Shown here: positions 11,601-24,169 of the stretch, in pieces | Numbering within the stretch: position 1 is the first letter of the stretch | Layout of the letters: each line of letters opens with the position of its first letter | Assembly: GCA_023333565.1 (NCBI GenBank) | Contig: JAJKFH010001094.1 | Span: forward strand, 2,852,001 to 2,916,000 | Length of the DNA stretch: 64,000 bases | Reading direction: 5' to 3' | Origin: Puffinus mauretanicus | Taxonomy: Eukaryota; Chordata; Aves; Procellariiformes; Procellariidae | Program-made: the position numbers and the translations under genes | The notes under the pieces: generated by a model | Databases searched by the model: none | What the model saw: the letters and a program-made list of their open reading frames with translations, nothing else | What the model was told of the DNA's origin: nothing

Positions 11601-14600
11601 AACCACATCACAACAGACAAGCCCGTTCCTCCTGGCATGCCACTTCCACATGGAGAACGGAGAATTTGAATCAAAACTTATTGAAATAAATGAAAGCAAC
11701 GGTTCTGATCTCAGCATTTCTGTCTGAGTGTTTGGTAAAGATGTGAAAGGAATTTATTTATATGAGCTCTTTCCTCCATGGCTAGTAAAACCTAGCCTCT
11801 TGATAGTTGCCACTATCTCAGCTGGGTGTGTGAGACAGGTGTAGGCATGAGAGTGCAAATGTGTTTGTGGTGCCCTTCACATATCCTCTTACCTGTTAGA
11901 GCTGTTATTACCTGTTTTATAAGAGCAAATCTAGATCTCAGCAAAGCTCAGTGTTGCATTATGCTTCTGCTAAAATAGGGATGAACTCCTTCCTATCTAC
12001 TGAATGGTACTTTAGTGCCCTCATCACAAATGATCCCCCTCTGTTGCAGTGAGAGGCCAGCTTTCCCCCCTCACTTTGCACGGATGGCTAGCTGGGATGC
12101 AACTAGTATCCCACACAGGCAGCTGGGACAACCATGTCCACTTTCAGTGGTTGAGAGCCTAACCCCATCGTGATGTTTCTTCCTGACTTGAGACATCTTT
12201 GGTCTGTTCTTAGGTGGTAGTCTGGCTTGGCATTGTGGCTGACTATCAGCCTGGAGGCTGGTTTTCTATGTGTCATTCCTCACAGAATTTTTTTACTTTG
12301 CTGTTTAACACAACAGTAAATACACTATCTATGTACTTAGGTATTTATGACCTTCTGAACAGCAATGCCCATATTCATACATTCAGTGGCATCAATGCTG
12401 AAGAAGCCAGTTCTGTTCAGTGATGCACTCTGGAGATCCAGTTGGATCCAGTCACACATCTTTACTGGCCTTTTGTGCTGTGTTTAAGGGAGTGAAGTTG
12501 CTGTGGACTTTCTCAGCCATCTCATTGCCCTGTGAATGTTTTGAACAACTGATATACCTCGCTGGGTGTTCACTCAGTAACTTGAACTGCTGATATTCTT
12601 CGCCTTGCACATCATGATTTGATATGCATAAACATCGACACTGTACTAATTGTTTATTAGTTTTGGCTTCTCTTTGAATTTTAGAGTAGGAATCATATTC
12701 TAAGAAATAGGTTTTTAGGTCAAATTCTCTCTTGCTTTTCCCATAGTCTGTCATTTCATGAACTTGAATTAGTTTTTTTCATTTGTGTTCTTTGGAACTA
12801 TCATGTCTTTTATCTAAGCATATATCCCAGGCCATAACAAAACTTGTCTTGCCCTTTGCTAACTTTTTTCACGATGATGATAGTGAAACTATGATACTGT
12901 GTTTTTCCTAAACTGCTGAAATCATCATATTTCTCCTTCTGACACTGCAAGGTTCTGTTCATTCTTTTCTTCCTAAAATGCCAAAATTGTGAGGATTCAA
13001 ATGCTTTTTGCTTACCCTGTCCTTATAAAATAGTGGGGTTTATTTAATACAAAACTAGGGGGGAGAAATATATCTCTGTGATAGTTTTCTGACTCTGCAG
13101 AATGAAAAGGAATGTGCTTTATTTTCAGTTGGTGGAGATCTGTTTATTGCCTTGCTAAGTATGTGACCCGTCCTGAAGTCAAATTATCCTCCATATCTGT
13201 GTTCTAGTTGCGGCTAAAGACAAAAATGCTTGTAAAATACGTTTTCAATTAGAATGCAGTTAATTTTTACAAGTAAAGTATTATGCTACATTGGTAAAGC
13301 TTGAAACAACCTGCCAAAATTCTCTATATTGATACAGGCATAGTATTTGTGTTCCATTTAGGAGCAAACAGTGCCTGCAGTGTTGTTGAGAAATGTTGGT
13401 ATAAATAAATTACTGCCCTTTTTACACTAAGTAAGTACATGTTCCTGTGAGAGGTGCATAAACAAGAAAGTATCTTGGTCAAACAAAAATATTTTAAAAT
13501 AAATGAACAGAATTCTTGGTGGCCGAAATGTTTGTTTATATGTATCTGTCAACGCTACAGAAATGTTACTTTCTTCAGGAATATCTTCAGTAAGGTGCAG
13601 AACATTCCTGAGTAACTTACCCTCAGCTGAATTCACCCATATAGGTTAGTGAGAATTACTGTCATTCTCAAAGTGGTGTGTTTGCTTCAGTGCTTCTCCC
13701 AATCGTACCAGAGAGCACTACGTGTTGCAGGGCAAAGAGTGCCAGTCAATGACTTGTGAGCATTTCAAGCACGGATTGCGTGAGTGACCTCATTCACATG
13801 CCAAGATGTGAGCACAGGCCAGGGAACAGAGGACTGGGCAATCGTGACTGCGGGAGAAAATACCCCAGCAGGGATTGTGGAGGCCGGAGTCGGCACACTG
13901 CTATAGGAATGAGCTATGGGAATGATATGGGGCATGCTGAAGCAAGGAGATGCCTGAGCTAGTAAAAAGAATTACCGCTGTAAATCAACTCTTCCTGCTT
14001 GGTTTCTGTTCCTGGGTAGATGGTGTCTATTCAACCAGATTTAAGTTCAGCGTTATGTCTCTCTATTATACGGAAAAACTGTCTGTGTCTTTCAATATGA
14101 TCAAATCTCTTTAGTAAACTAAATCATCAGCCATTATAAATCCATCACTTCCTTCATTCCTCAGGGATCTTTGGTACTGATTTTGAGAGTGTCTTAGGGG
14201 AAGTTTAATACTGACTTAACTCAGCAGACTTTATTTTAAATACCTTATAATTTCTGGGAATGTAGAATTTTTTTTCCTGAAGGAGGTTCATCAATGAGTT
14301 TTTTAAACGTATCTGCAACAGGTCGGTCAGAATATATGAATGCTCTGTTTGACGTTGGGCAGATGGCACCTGTATGACATTCCTCCTCTTCAGTAATATG
14401 TGCAACAAGTATTGCTCTTTTATCGCCTGGACTGCAAGAAGAGGTTTATGAATCTGCAGATATTTTTGGTGTTAGGCTTCAGCCATATTATTAAGCTGAT
14501 TTTTTTATATTAGTGCTTAGCCAATGGGATTTCTTTTGGCAGATGGATCATTAGAATTATTGATTTGCACCTCTTTGTGTGGCTTTTTTTTTCCAGATCG

Positions 14601-14775
14601 CATAGATCTGAGCGTTGTGCTGGTTAGCCTCTCCATATGTGATCTATGACATCCATAGCAAAAGTCTTTTTAACTAATTTCAAAGCTGAGCGAGTATTAA
14701 TCCTAACATCAGAGATACAGCTGTATTTCTGACCTAGAGGGCCATTGTTTCATTAGGCCTGATCAACTACAGCAT
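8700..14775. other. Unassigned noncoding sequence
   Basis: About 6 kb with no recognised gene or repeat family. Open frames are all at or below about 100 codons and unrelated to known families. It may contain diverged repeats that need a library search to see. Confidence 0.5.
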
Positions 14776-14890
14776 TATTCCAGTTTTGCTCTGGTGTGGA
14801 TTTATATTAGTGTACAACTTCAGTAATGTGATAAATTAAAACTCGTGCGCCAAAACCTGATTCAGCTGAAGTCAATAGCAGCAGTACTGC
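14776..14890. repeat. Ancient amniote interspersed repeat relic
   Basis: The words CTGGTGTGGATTTATATTAG and CAGCTGAAGTCAATAGCAG match the old bird/reptile repeat of the form 'ctggtgtaaatcaggagtaactccattgaagtcaatgg'. The sequence is diverged, with indels between the two blocks. Confidence 0.5.
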
Positions 14891-15439
14891 TGACCTCACA
14901 TAGCAGAATGACCTGTTTGAAAGCAGTTGCAATGTCCTCATATCTCAACTTCCTCATGGCTTTTTGTGACTGAAAGTGGAAAAAAGCCAGATTTTTTTTT
15001 TGTTTTGTTTTAGCTTTCTGTAAGCTCTCAGCAACATGCTATTGTGCTGCTTTTGCAAAACACAGTATATATCTGTTACGGTGTCCGGTTCAAAGGATAC
15101 AGCTCTGCTGCCATTGTCTGTTTTGTTATTGTTTGCCCTGCATTCGCTAGGCCTACAAAAAGATCTGATTTACTGCCTTACTGTTACCCAACCGTGGGAC
15201 ATTCTTGTGGTTTTAACTGTTTGACATATCCTTAAGAATGGTTTTCATTTGATTTTTAAAGCATAATTGATCAAATGAAGGGAAGTTTACTGGCCCATAT
15301 GCTTGACCCTTATTTAATGAATAGGAGCTTTTCCTGCTCTGTAAACCATTTGTTCTTGTTGAGCTTGCTAGCTGGCTTTTCATACTTTAAAGTGTTTTTT
15401 GGATGATGTAACATGGACTGTCCCATTTGATAGTGGAGA
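14891..15439. other. Unassigned noncoding sequence
   Basis: Nothing recognisable. Two overlapping frames of about 62 codons at 15,036-15,235 have no protein-family signature. Confidence 0.5.
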
Positions 15440-15500
15440 TTTAACACCATTTACCTCAGTGCAGCTCTGACAGTTTTACCAGCTGAGGATTTGGCCCTGA
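15440..15500. repeat. Ancient amniote interspersed repeat relic
   Basis: The words TTTTACCAGCTGAGGATTTG and GGCCCTGATC match the old repeat form 'tttacaccagctgaggatctggccc'. This is a short relic of the same broad family as the copies near 14.8 and 19.8 kb. Confidence 0.5.
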
Positions 15501-18500
15501 TCTCTGCTGCTTTAATTTCACACAGGCTCTCTTCCAGCATCTCTGGTCAAGGTTAAATCAGCTTTTCACAGCAGTCAGAGAAAACATCGTTGATTCATTC
15601 TATATTCTACATATGAGCCTTTATTTTATTCCTGTCTGTTCAGAGATGTCTGTGTCAAATGCCAAGCAGCTATCTAAACACTGAATATCTCCTTGTAATA
15701 CAGTTACACGGTTCCCTTAAAATCATGTTTGAATTCCAAGTTTTAAGGCAGTAACATGAATCGGCCATACCACAGTGTCCATGGTGGCAAATGAAGGACA
15801 AAGGTGACAGACATGTGACATAGTTCTTGAGATTACTTTGCCGCTTATGTGTGTCATAACCTCTCTGACATGGTCTTTATTCTTTTTTCATGTGAAAGAG
15901 CTGTGTATGTATCAGCAGCAGGGCCATCACATGAAGAAATGTCATTACATACATGTGAGGAGCCTTATCTGTGAGGAGAGGTGTATAAACTGTCACAGTA
16001 AATCGTTCCTGTTTTCCTGCTTTAGTTCCTTCCAACTGTAGTGGACTTTGACTAGATTGCTAGCTCCAGCCTTGCTGCAATAAAATATCTGCCCCCTCAA
16101 AAAAGTCAGGAGTGCTGTGCCTCAGAGAGAGCACATCGTATTTATTTAGGGGATAACCACTCAGCTTAAGTGGATTCTGCCTAGCTTCTGGGAACCTGCA
16201 GCTTATGCTGTGAATCCTTATTAACTCACTCTGAAACTTTTGTCATCAGTTTAATAGTGTAACAATTCCCATTCTAGTATCATGGTACCTACATTTACAG
16301 TGTTCACACCATGTAATGTACATCATTTTCAGAGGCATCCACTGAATATGGGAAACTCGGATAACTCCAGCTGTTGTTATTGCTTTTAACCCAGTGAGCT
16401 TTTGGGAATTATTCCCACTGTCTCTTATGTTGTGATAGTGCAGTGCATAGTTTTGTATGACATCTTGATTTTACTATAACTAATACGGAGTCCATAATGT
16501 AGCAAAAGAAATTTTGGATCTGACATATGAGAGAATAAGAGAAAGAAGAGGAGTGGAGAGAGAATGTAAAAATTTTAGAGATTTTCAGATTCTTTGGCAA
16601 TGGTGGTTGTAGACCTGTTCTACTCAGATCAAACCCACATGAAAATGAGATTGGCCTCATGCTTACTCTAGCTTGCCTTGACTGAAATGGATCTCCAGCT
16701 AACTCCCACTGGTAGATCCACGACAGGGAAAAATTTGGATATCCTGCTAAACCATTTTTGCAATTCCTTTGTGCCAGCAGACTGATTAAAAAAACCCAAC
16801 AACCACAGCCTGGGCCAAGATCTGGACTTACTTTCCAGCTTCCCATACGCGAAACTTTATAGTACGTGAAAAATAGAGGGGACACCTGCTTCTATACAAG
16901 TTATGTTAAAGTTCTGCTGGGCTTATGTGAAAAACAAAATGTTCACTATTTCATCCAGGACCAGTAGAGAGGTTGTGCTTTTGTGTCCTATTGCACAGTA
17001 GGAATGATAATCCAAGCACATCATTTTTGACTGCTATTGCTTCATTTTCCACCTGCCTTAAATCTGCTTTGCTGCACACCAGCGTCTCAGCAAATGTCAA
17101 TTCCCAGGAGCCACGTCTGCCAGTTTCCTGCCATAACCACCAAACCACACACGAAGGATTCCTCCCAGTATGCCTTCCAATTTGGCCTTGGAAACACAGT
17201 CTTGTTGCACTGGATCATCTTTAGACAAAGTCACTCAAGTCACTAAGAGTCAAAGAGAATTTTCTAATGAAGAAAAGTATACGGTGTCCCTCTGTTTAAA
17301 TCTCATGGGCAGATCAGGGATACATTGTCCCTCTGCACAGTGGCAAAGCAAGAAACATTTTATTTGTTGTTGCAAATGGAGAGCTCACGACACTGGAAGG
17401 GCAGGGGGGGAAAACCTCAGATAGGACTCTTTTAAAATATCTTTAGCTTACAGTTTTTTCTTCCTTTGCCAGGCTGCTATTTTTTACATTGCCAAATTCC
17501 ATCGCAGACTGATTACAGTGGTTTCAAAATGCTGTGTTCATTTCTCTGCATGGGCACCTGGCCCTTCAGGGGGGAAGCTATGGTATGTGGCCTCCAGCTT
17601 TCCCCAATTACAGGTTTCAGACAGGAGGGCGGGTAGTTCTACAAGGCTGAGGAGCTGTAGCTGATCCTGAATGAACAGTCTCAGCAGCAGGAAAGATTTT
17701 GTATGCCCGGTGTAGAGCTGGGCAGTCCCTCTACCAGACCTGTCGCTATACAGAGTATTAGGGGTATCTGCTAGATGAAATGTTTTGCACTGACAGTAAT
17801 TTCTTTCTTTTTGTCCTAATAGTAATGTTCAGCCTGCAACTGTTTCCACTGCAGAATGCCTATGTTAAACCCACTTCATGTGAAACAACCAGTAGAAATC
17901 TGAATAATGAAAGTCACTGGGGCCTCTGGAAGGAAAAGTAATTTTAGGATAACCTTACAAGTTCAATGTATTTGCTGCTTTATGTTTTATTTCCATATCA
18001 AACCTCTGTTTTCATAAAATTTACTCTGCAGCAAAACATGGGGCAAATTTGTTCTGTGAATCTGAATACCCTCAGTTCACAAGTTCCTGAGCTTTAGTTG
18101 CTAGGAGTATCAAAGTCTGAGCCAAGCTGAAGGGCAGCCCGTTTTTGTAACGGTCAGAGCAAAACCCTTGATCTCAAACATCTTGGCTTATCCAAGATCC
18201 AAACCCTGGCCCAAGCTTCACAGCTGTAGCTCGTCTCTCATAGTGACACATTCTGCTTTTATCCAGAGGGTGCTACCAGGAAACCACTTGTAATGTCATT
18301 AATCCTAAGATGTGTTTTTAATTGTAACAGAAGCTTAGTGTTGCCAGAGGTAAATAGAAGATATCAGAAAGAATATTCTGGTAGACTTCATCGTGGTTTT
18401 GCTAGACTCATCTTTGAAGCTCAGCTCCTCATCTCAGCTCCAGGCAGAGGTTGCACGGCTGCTTCCTAGCAAAGAAGGGACGTGCTGCACTAGCTTGCTG

Positions 18501-19732
18501 CTGAGCAGAGAAAGTGGTTAACTCTGCATGTTTCTACACTTCTGCCGTTGCGCAGCGTGCTCGTTGTTGAACTGGACGGCTATCATGGAAAGACCACTGA
18601 TTTTCTTCCCATGTTCTTTAACTGTAGTCACACGTGGCCAAGCTAAACCCCCACAGTGCAACTGTTTTTTCCTATTTACACATGTTACTAAGAAACATCA
18701 GCTAAGGATATGTTATTCAAGTTTGGGAATGACCCCATTCTTGGCACATGGCCAAGCCAAACATTTTATTTCATTTAAAAAAGCAAAATGTGATAGAGTC
18801 AGTAGTTATAATTATGATTGGCAAGCAGAGGTGGAGTGCTACTATGAAACAGAAAGATGGGAAATTCCAATAATCCTAATTAATAACCAGAGTCATTAAT
18901 TCCATCAGTGGGATTATAAAACAGAAATGTCACTCTGCCTTAAGAGCAGTTCGTCCAGGAAAGGGTACAAGAGACAAACTATAAAAAAAGGCTGATTCAT
19001 TGATGAAGGCACCTTGATATCATAAAGATGTTAACATTGAGATTTTTTTAAAAACCTTGTTTTTGTTAGATTCGTTAAGCTTCATGTCTATAATCAAAAA
19101 AAAAGGAAAATTAAAAAGCAGAAATATGATTTAAGTAGCAATGAAACAGACCTAGAGGGGGAAAAAAATGATGAAACAGTCTTATGAAATAGACAAAGAA
19201 GAATCTAAAAAACATTTAATTGTCTCTAAGCACAACACAGAATGCTTTCTCTTTGTCAGACCAGTACTGTTGTAACCAATTTCTTAGTCCTCCCCTTCTC
19301 CTGTTTACATATACAAGAGGGAATATGTTGCTTTCTCTTTGACAGTGTCTTGTTAGAACATATGAACCACAACATTCTAGTAACAAAATTACCCTGGTTT
19401 TGTGGTTATTTTCTGAAGAGGGACAGTAATTCAGAAATGACTATTTTCCTCTCTTTGTACTGGTTATTTCATTGTGGACTCTAAATGCTGGCATGAGGCA
19501 CACTGACTGATTTGGAGGGGATGTTACTGGCGCACCCACTTGCACTGTTCTGCTTGAGAGTTTGTCAGTGTTTCAATTGCAAACCGCTCCTTGCAGAGAT
19601 TTATAACTAGGTCATAAAAGTTCCCTCCCAGCTAAAATTTGCACTTCTTTTAAGTTTTATGACACAAACACAAAATAGAAGTCTGATTTTTTCATGGGAT
19701 ATATTTCATCATAATGCATAAAGATTTACGCA
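15501..19732. other. Unassigned noncoding sequence
   Basis: No gene is recognised. A 158-codon open frame on the minus strand (16,409-16,885) is the longest here. It has no domain, signal or composition that I can tie to a protein family and is most likely accidental. Confidence 0.5.
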
Positions 19733-19890
19733 CTTAAATCCCATTCTTGTTTGGGAGAGTTACACATCAGACTCCATCCGCGTGCATCGGCACAGGGATA
19801 TAGGGACAAATCATCACCTGGTTGTCCCTAACCTCAGTGAAGCCCACAGAACAACACCGATTTACACCAGCCAATCTGGCTCATAGTCAG
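19733..19890. repeat. Ancient amniote interspersed repeat relic
   Basis: In order the stretch shows CTTAAATCCCATTC, GGGAGAGTTACAC, ACCTCAGTGAAGCCCACAG and CACCGATTTACACCAGCC followed by TCTGGCTCATAG. That order follows a common old bird/reptile repeat whose intact form contains 'ccattgaagccaatggagc...gatttacaccagctgaggatctggccc'. It is one of the longest such relics in the window. Confidence 0.6.
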
Positions 19891-22640
19891 TGTCCTTCAT
19901 TCGCTGGCTGTGGCCAGATTGTTTTTGTCAGTCCTTTTCTCAATATAATTTCAATATACTTCCTAAACTAATGGTGGAGGAGAGGGAGAATCCATTTCAA
20001 TGTACTTTATAAAGCTGGAGTCAGAACGATACATCACAGATATTAGAGTCTGAAATATACTTTTTTTCTCTATCAGAACGAGCAGCCTGAATCCAACTGA
20101 TCCCAACTGATCCATTGGCCTCATTGTCTCTGACAAGAACTATATAAAGCAACAGCTGGAAAAGTGCTGAGTCCACAATATCCACAGCCCCTTTTCACGG
20201 AATGATCTCCACTGTTATGCCAGGTACAAGGTTTATTACACACACTGAAAAATTGACGTTTCATTTGTTTATGAGTTATATTTCATGGCACACAAAAGGA
20301 TTTATGCAGTATTTTCCTGTCTGTTACTATCTGTGGACAAAAGCTGTGCTTCAGTTCGTGAGCACCATTTACGAACGTTGTATAGCGCTGGCTGTAAGAG
20401 AAGCATATGGGCCATTGTGTCAAAGGTCCACTTCCTTCCTGAAGCTTTAGCAGACCTATCAGAGATGTACGTTTCTTTCCCAAGAGTACCGACTGTTCTT
20501 CCACGGTTACCCTGGGCTCTTGGAAGATCTTCTCATTCAGCCAGAAGCCAGATCTTCAGGTGGTTGTGGTGAAAGCTGTGGACTAGACAAATAAAGGATA
20601 GTGCAGTTGAAATGGTGCCAAATCCATCCTAAGTATGGGCTTTTTGCAAAAACACCACAAAAAAACTTAGACTGCCATTGCACATTACAATTTTTTTAAT
20701 AACACTCTTGCTATTTTACCAATCCAGTTTTCAGGGATTTAGTTCTCTTTTGTAGACACAGCCACGCTGTATTTCCTTAGCCAATAACTAGGGCCATGTG
20801 AAATACTCTCTGTCAAATCCCAAACCACCAAACACCGGCCAGGTTTCAGTTTTCATTATGAACTCAAAATTCAGACCAGGATGGTCTGTTGAGGAAATGG
20901 TTTGTTAAGGTTCACAAACCTTGCAAACAAACTTTGGCCCTGTTTTGATTAACCCCACTTCTAATAGGTGGAGGCATGTTTGAAAACCAGGTTGAAGATG
21001 GCTCCTCCTGATGCATTTCCCAGGTCTTTGGCTAAGCCAACCTGACAAACCAAACCTCCACTTAGACACTGCTTCTGAACAAAATTTGTAGCACGGTCTG
21101 GCACTCTTTACCTCTCAGGTGGTTAACCTATGTTGGAGCACAGAGCTGAAAGAGCCATTTCAAATGATTTTTGAAACACGCCTCATTCTCAGTGCAGGCA
21201 TGGAACTAGCTAATCAGAGCTGCGTGGATATAGTGTTCAGGCTTCTTGGTCTCCATCCAAAGGTACTCAGAGCTCGAGGTTTTAAGTTACTGCTCAGTTA
21301 GTTATATATTCAGAACAGAATGACAATTTTAAATTCTAAATAAGCTAATTATAAAAGAAAACTCCCCTCACCCCCAATTTTAATGCTCTGAAACAACTCT
21401 CACTATTACAGCATTCAGTGTGCGGGGGTGTGTAGGCATGACGGAGATACTTTTGCTTTTGTTTTTTGTCTCTCCTGGTGTTATATTCCTGAGACATTGT
21501 TTTATCACCAGATGAAAGCCTTGGCAGTGAAATATTGCCGTGTGGCTTACATTAGTGATAGTAATAGTCTGCTCCAGAATTACCCACCCAACATGCCTTT
21601 GAATTTGTTTGATTGAATTGACCCATCAAGGTCTCAGACATGGCTAATCTTTGTTCTCTGGCAGACTGTCTTCATTAGGACATGGTAGGATCCTGCAGAA
21701 GCAGCATTCTGCTGGGATAACGTCATTTCACAGTATGTAGAGCTTACGGTCAGTAGGTTTGTTACCTGGCAGCACAGCACATATTTAAATGAGCGCTGGG
21801 GTTTTTCTTTGCGTTTTTTTTTTTTTTCCTTATGCATGCTAGCTCCAAACCTGGGGTTCCTCATACCAACTCATACTACGTGGGAAGCCAAAATAGGCAG
21901 ACTGTATGTGAAGGGAAACTCTAAGTCTGAGAGAGGCACTAAATCTAGTATTGGTTGTGGCACTGTTGAAGCTAATTCTGGCTGGCAAGTATGAATGAGA
22001 CTGAGTAATGCTGCAATCTGTCACCTCTCACCCTAGTTAGTGTGACAGCACTTGCAAGGCATCCCATGTAAAAATAAAACATGTCTTTAAAAGTGTTAGA
22101 AACTGGTATGAGGTGACTTATTTGATTTGAAACACAGAGTTATCAAAGAAACCACCCCTCTTTCAGTTCAGCTGTATCCATGGAGCAGCAGTCGATTCTA
22201 AGAGTGCTGTGGGTTTGTAAACTGTCCATGCAAAATATTTTCCTCTCTTTCCCTCCCAATACCTTAGTTTATCTATATATTTAGAAGATGTCCAACTTTC
22301 CATTCTTGATGTTCTGTTCAAGCTTATTTCACTGTAATGAGTCACGTAAGAGAAGTAAAAAAATTTTTTTCCTGTGTGGCTGAGAGGCTGAGCTGTTTCC
22401 ATCTTACTGAAAGGGGGGAGAAAGAATGGGAAGACGTACTTAAAAGGGGAGTAGAGGATTTGATGCACATGTGTCTAACACCAAGCATCAGAATGTTATC
22501 TGCAGATTGGGACATATATTGAGCATAAAAGAAAAACATCTAAAATTGATTAAAGGAAATCTTTTGATCCTGATTGTATAAATTGATCTGTCACAATCAC
22601 CGCCACTAGATGTTCTTGAGATGAAGTAGAAAATCTCAAA
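19891..22640. other. Unassigned noncoding sequence
   Basis: No gene is recognised. A T14 run lies at 21,814-21,827. Open frames are short and overlapping. Confidence 0.5.
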
Positions 22641-23290
22641 CTATCTGGGAAAAGGGACAATGCGTTAGGTAGAGGAATGATAAGGAGAGAGCAGGAACCA
22701 CCAGGAGAAAGAAGGGAAATGGTAGTGGATGAGAAGATGGAAGAACCTAGTGCTGGCTGGGAAATTAAAACAGGATTAGAAGATAGCTGGGCAGTGGAAG
22801 GAAGAGAGGGAGGGAGCGGTGTGCTAAAGAGGAGTCTAGATCATGAAGCAGGGGAAAACTGGAACTAACTGGCTGGGTAAAGATTTGAGGGCAAACAGAT
22901 GATGAGAAGGTAGGTACAAAGACTGTATATATCCTATGTGTCGGAACACGCGAAAGGGAGATAAGGCAACAAGGAAGGGTAGATGGTCAGGGGAAGTTGT
23001 CATAGAGCGGAAAGAATGAGTAGATGAGGAGCTACAATGTAAAATGGGAATTGAGGCTGTCTGGACAATAAGACTAGGACTGGGAGAAGAAAAGGGACTG
23101 TGCATAAGCATCCAGAGGACTCAAATTTTTTAGGCAAGGAAAGAGATGTGCTGGGAGCAGCGAGTGGAAAGCTTTCATGAGAAAGATAAAATTTGGATCC
23201 TGAGGCAGCAGCAGGGAAGAGATTAATGAAGGCAAAGCTGTGTCAGAGAAGGTGAGACAGGAGGGGTAATGCTGACATGGGATAGACAAA
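22641..23290 (+). other. Purine-biased block of unknown origin
   Basis: Over about 650 bp the + strand is rich in GGAA, GGGA and AGGAGA words, roughly 70 percent purine by eye, with few pyrimidine runs. It is not a simple tandem repeat and holds no convincing open frame. The texture resembles the 5' part or internal part of an old interspersed element, but I cannot name the family. Confidence 0.4.
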
Positions 23291-24080
23291 TAGCCACAGA
23301 ACATGGAATAGTACATGTGATATTTAGGCCCTCTCACAGTTCCTCTGCTGTCAGCAAAAGTCTGTTTAAATGCTAGCAGAGTGTGTGTCATCCCACTTCA
23401 GTGTTGCCAATAAAGAGGTCAACAACTTACTGCTATAAGCTACTTCATTAAATTAAATTACTTAGACCTGTGTGGAAAATTCATATGGTTGACAGTGCAG
23501 TGCTTACAAGTAGTTACATGATGGAACTTCTGTTTTTCCACTTTGCTTTCAAAAAACATAAAAAACAAGCCAAATTGCACAGAAAAATACATATTGAGAG
23601 TACTATTAAAGTTTCATTTAAGCACCTGGAAGTTTTAAAATTTCCAAAGCACTCTGAACTTTGCAATCATGACTACGTTTCCCTGCCCTATCCCATAAAT
23701 TTGCTCTCTGATACTATCTTTAATTGCAGGCATACTGTTTTTTTGGTTTTTGCTGGGTATTTTTTTTCCACAGGCCATTTACTCACTGACCTGCTTTGGG
23801 AGTGAATCAGGAATGAGTACTGGGCAAGATATTGTCTTTAATACTCTTTCTTCATTTGTTACAAAAACCTGTGAGATGTATAGTGATGGAACAAGGCGGC
23901 TGTAGGAAGAAAAAGAACAAGTCATATGGCTACAATAGTTGAATGCTGGCTTACACAGTTGGATTCTCTCCCTTTCCCTTTACCATTCGGTCCCTGTGCC
24001 TTGCCAGGCATCACACTTTTCCACAGGTGGTCACTAATTGTGTGTTCCTCATTTCTGGGGTCCTGACAGGAGACTCTAGG
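23291..24080. other. Unassigned noncoding sequence
   Basis: Nothing recognisable. A 111-codon + frame at 23,470-23,805 has no family resemblance I can see. Confidence 0.5.
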
Positions 24081-24145
24081 GTCTGGTTTGCAGAAGTGCT
24101 GAGCATTCACAGCTGCAACTGAAGTTAGTGGTACTTGTGTTTTAA
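24081..24145. repeat. Ancient amniote interspersed repeat relic
   Basis: The words GGTCTGGTTTGCAGAAGTGC and TGAGCATTCACAGCTGCAAC match the old repeat form 'tttgcagaagtgctgagcacccacagctcccattg'. The relic at 43.4 kb is the same family in the opposite orientation. Confidence 0.55.
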
Positions 24146-24169
24146 ACATATAAAGGACTATGAAATATC

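Noticed and set aside
16409..16885. 158-codon minus-strand frame
   Set aside because: No domain, no family resemblance and no supporting splice context; AT-rich DNA of this length yields such frames by chance.
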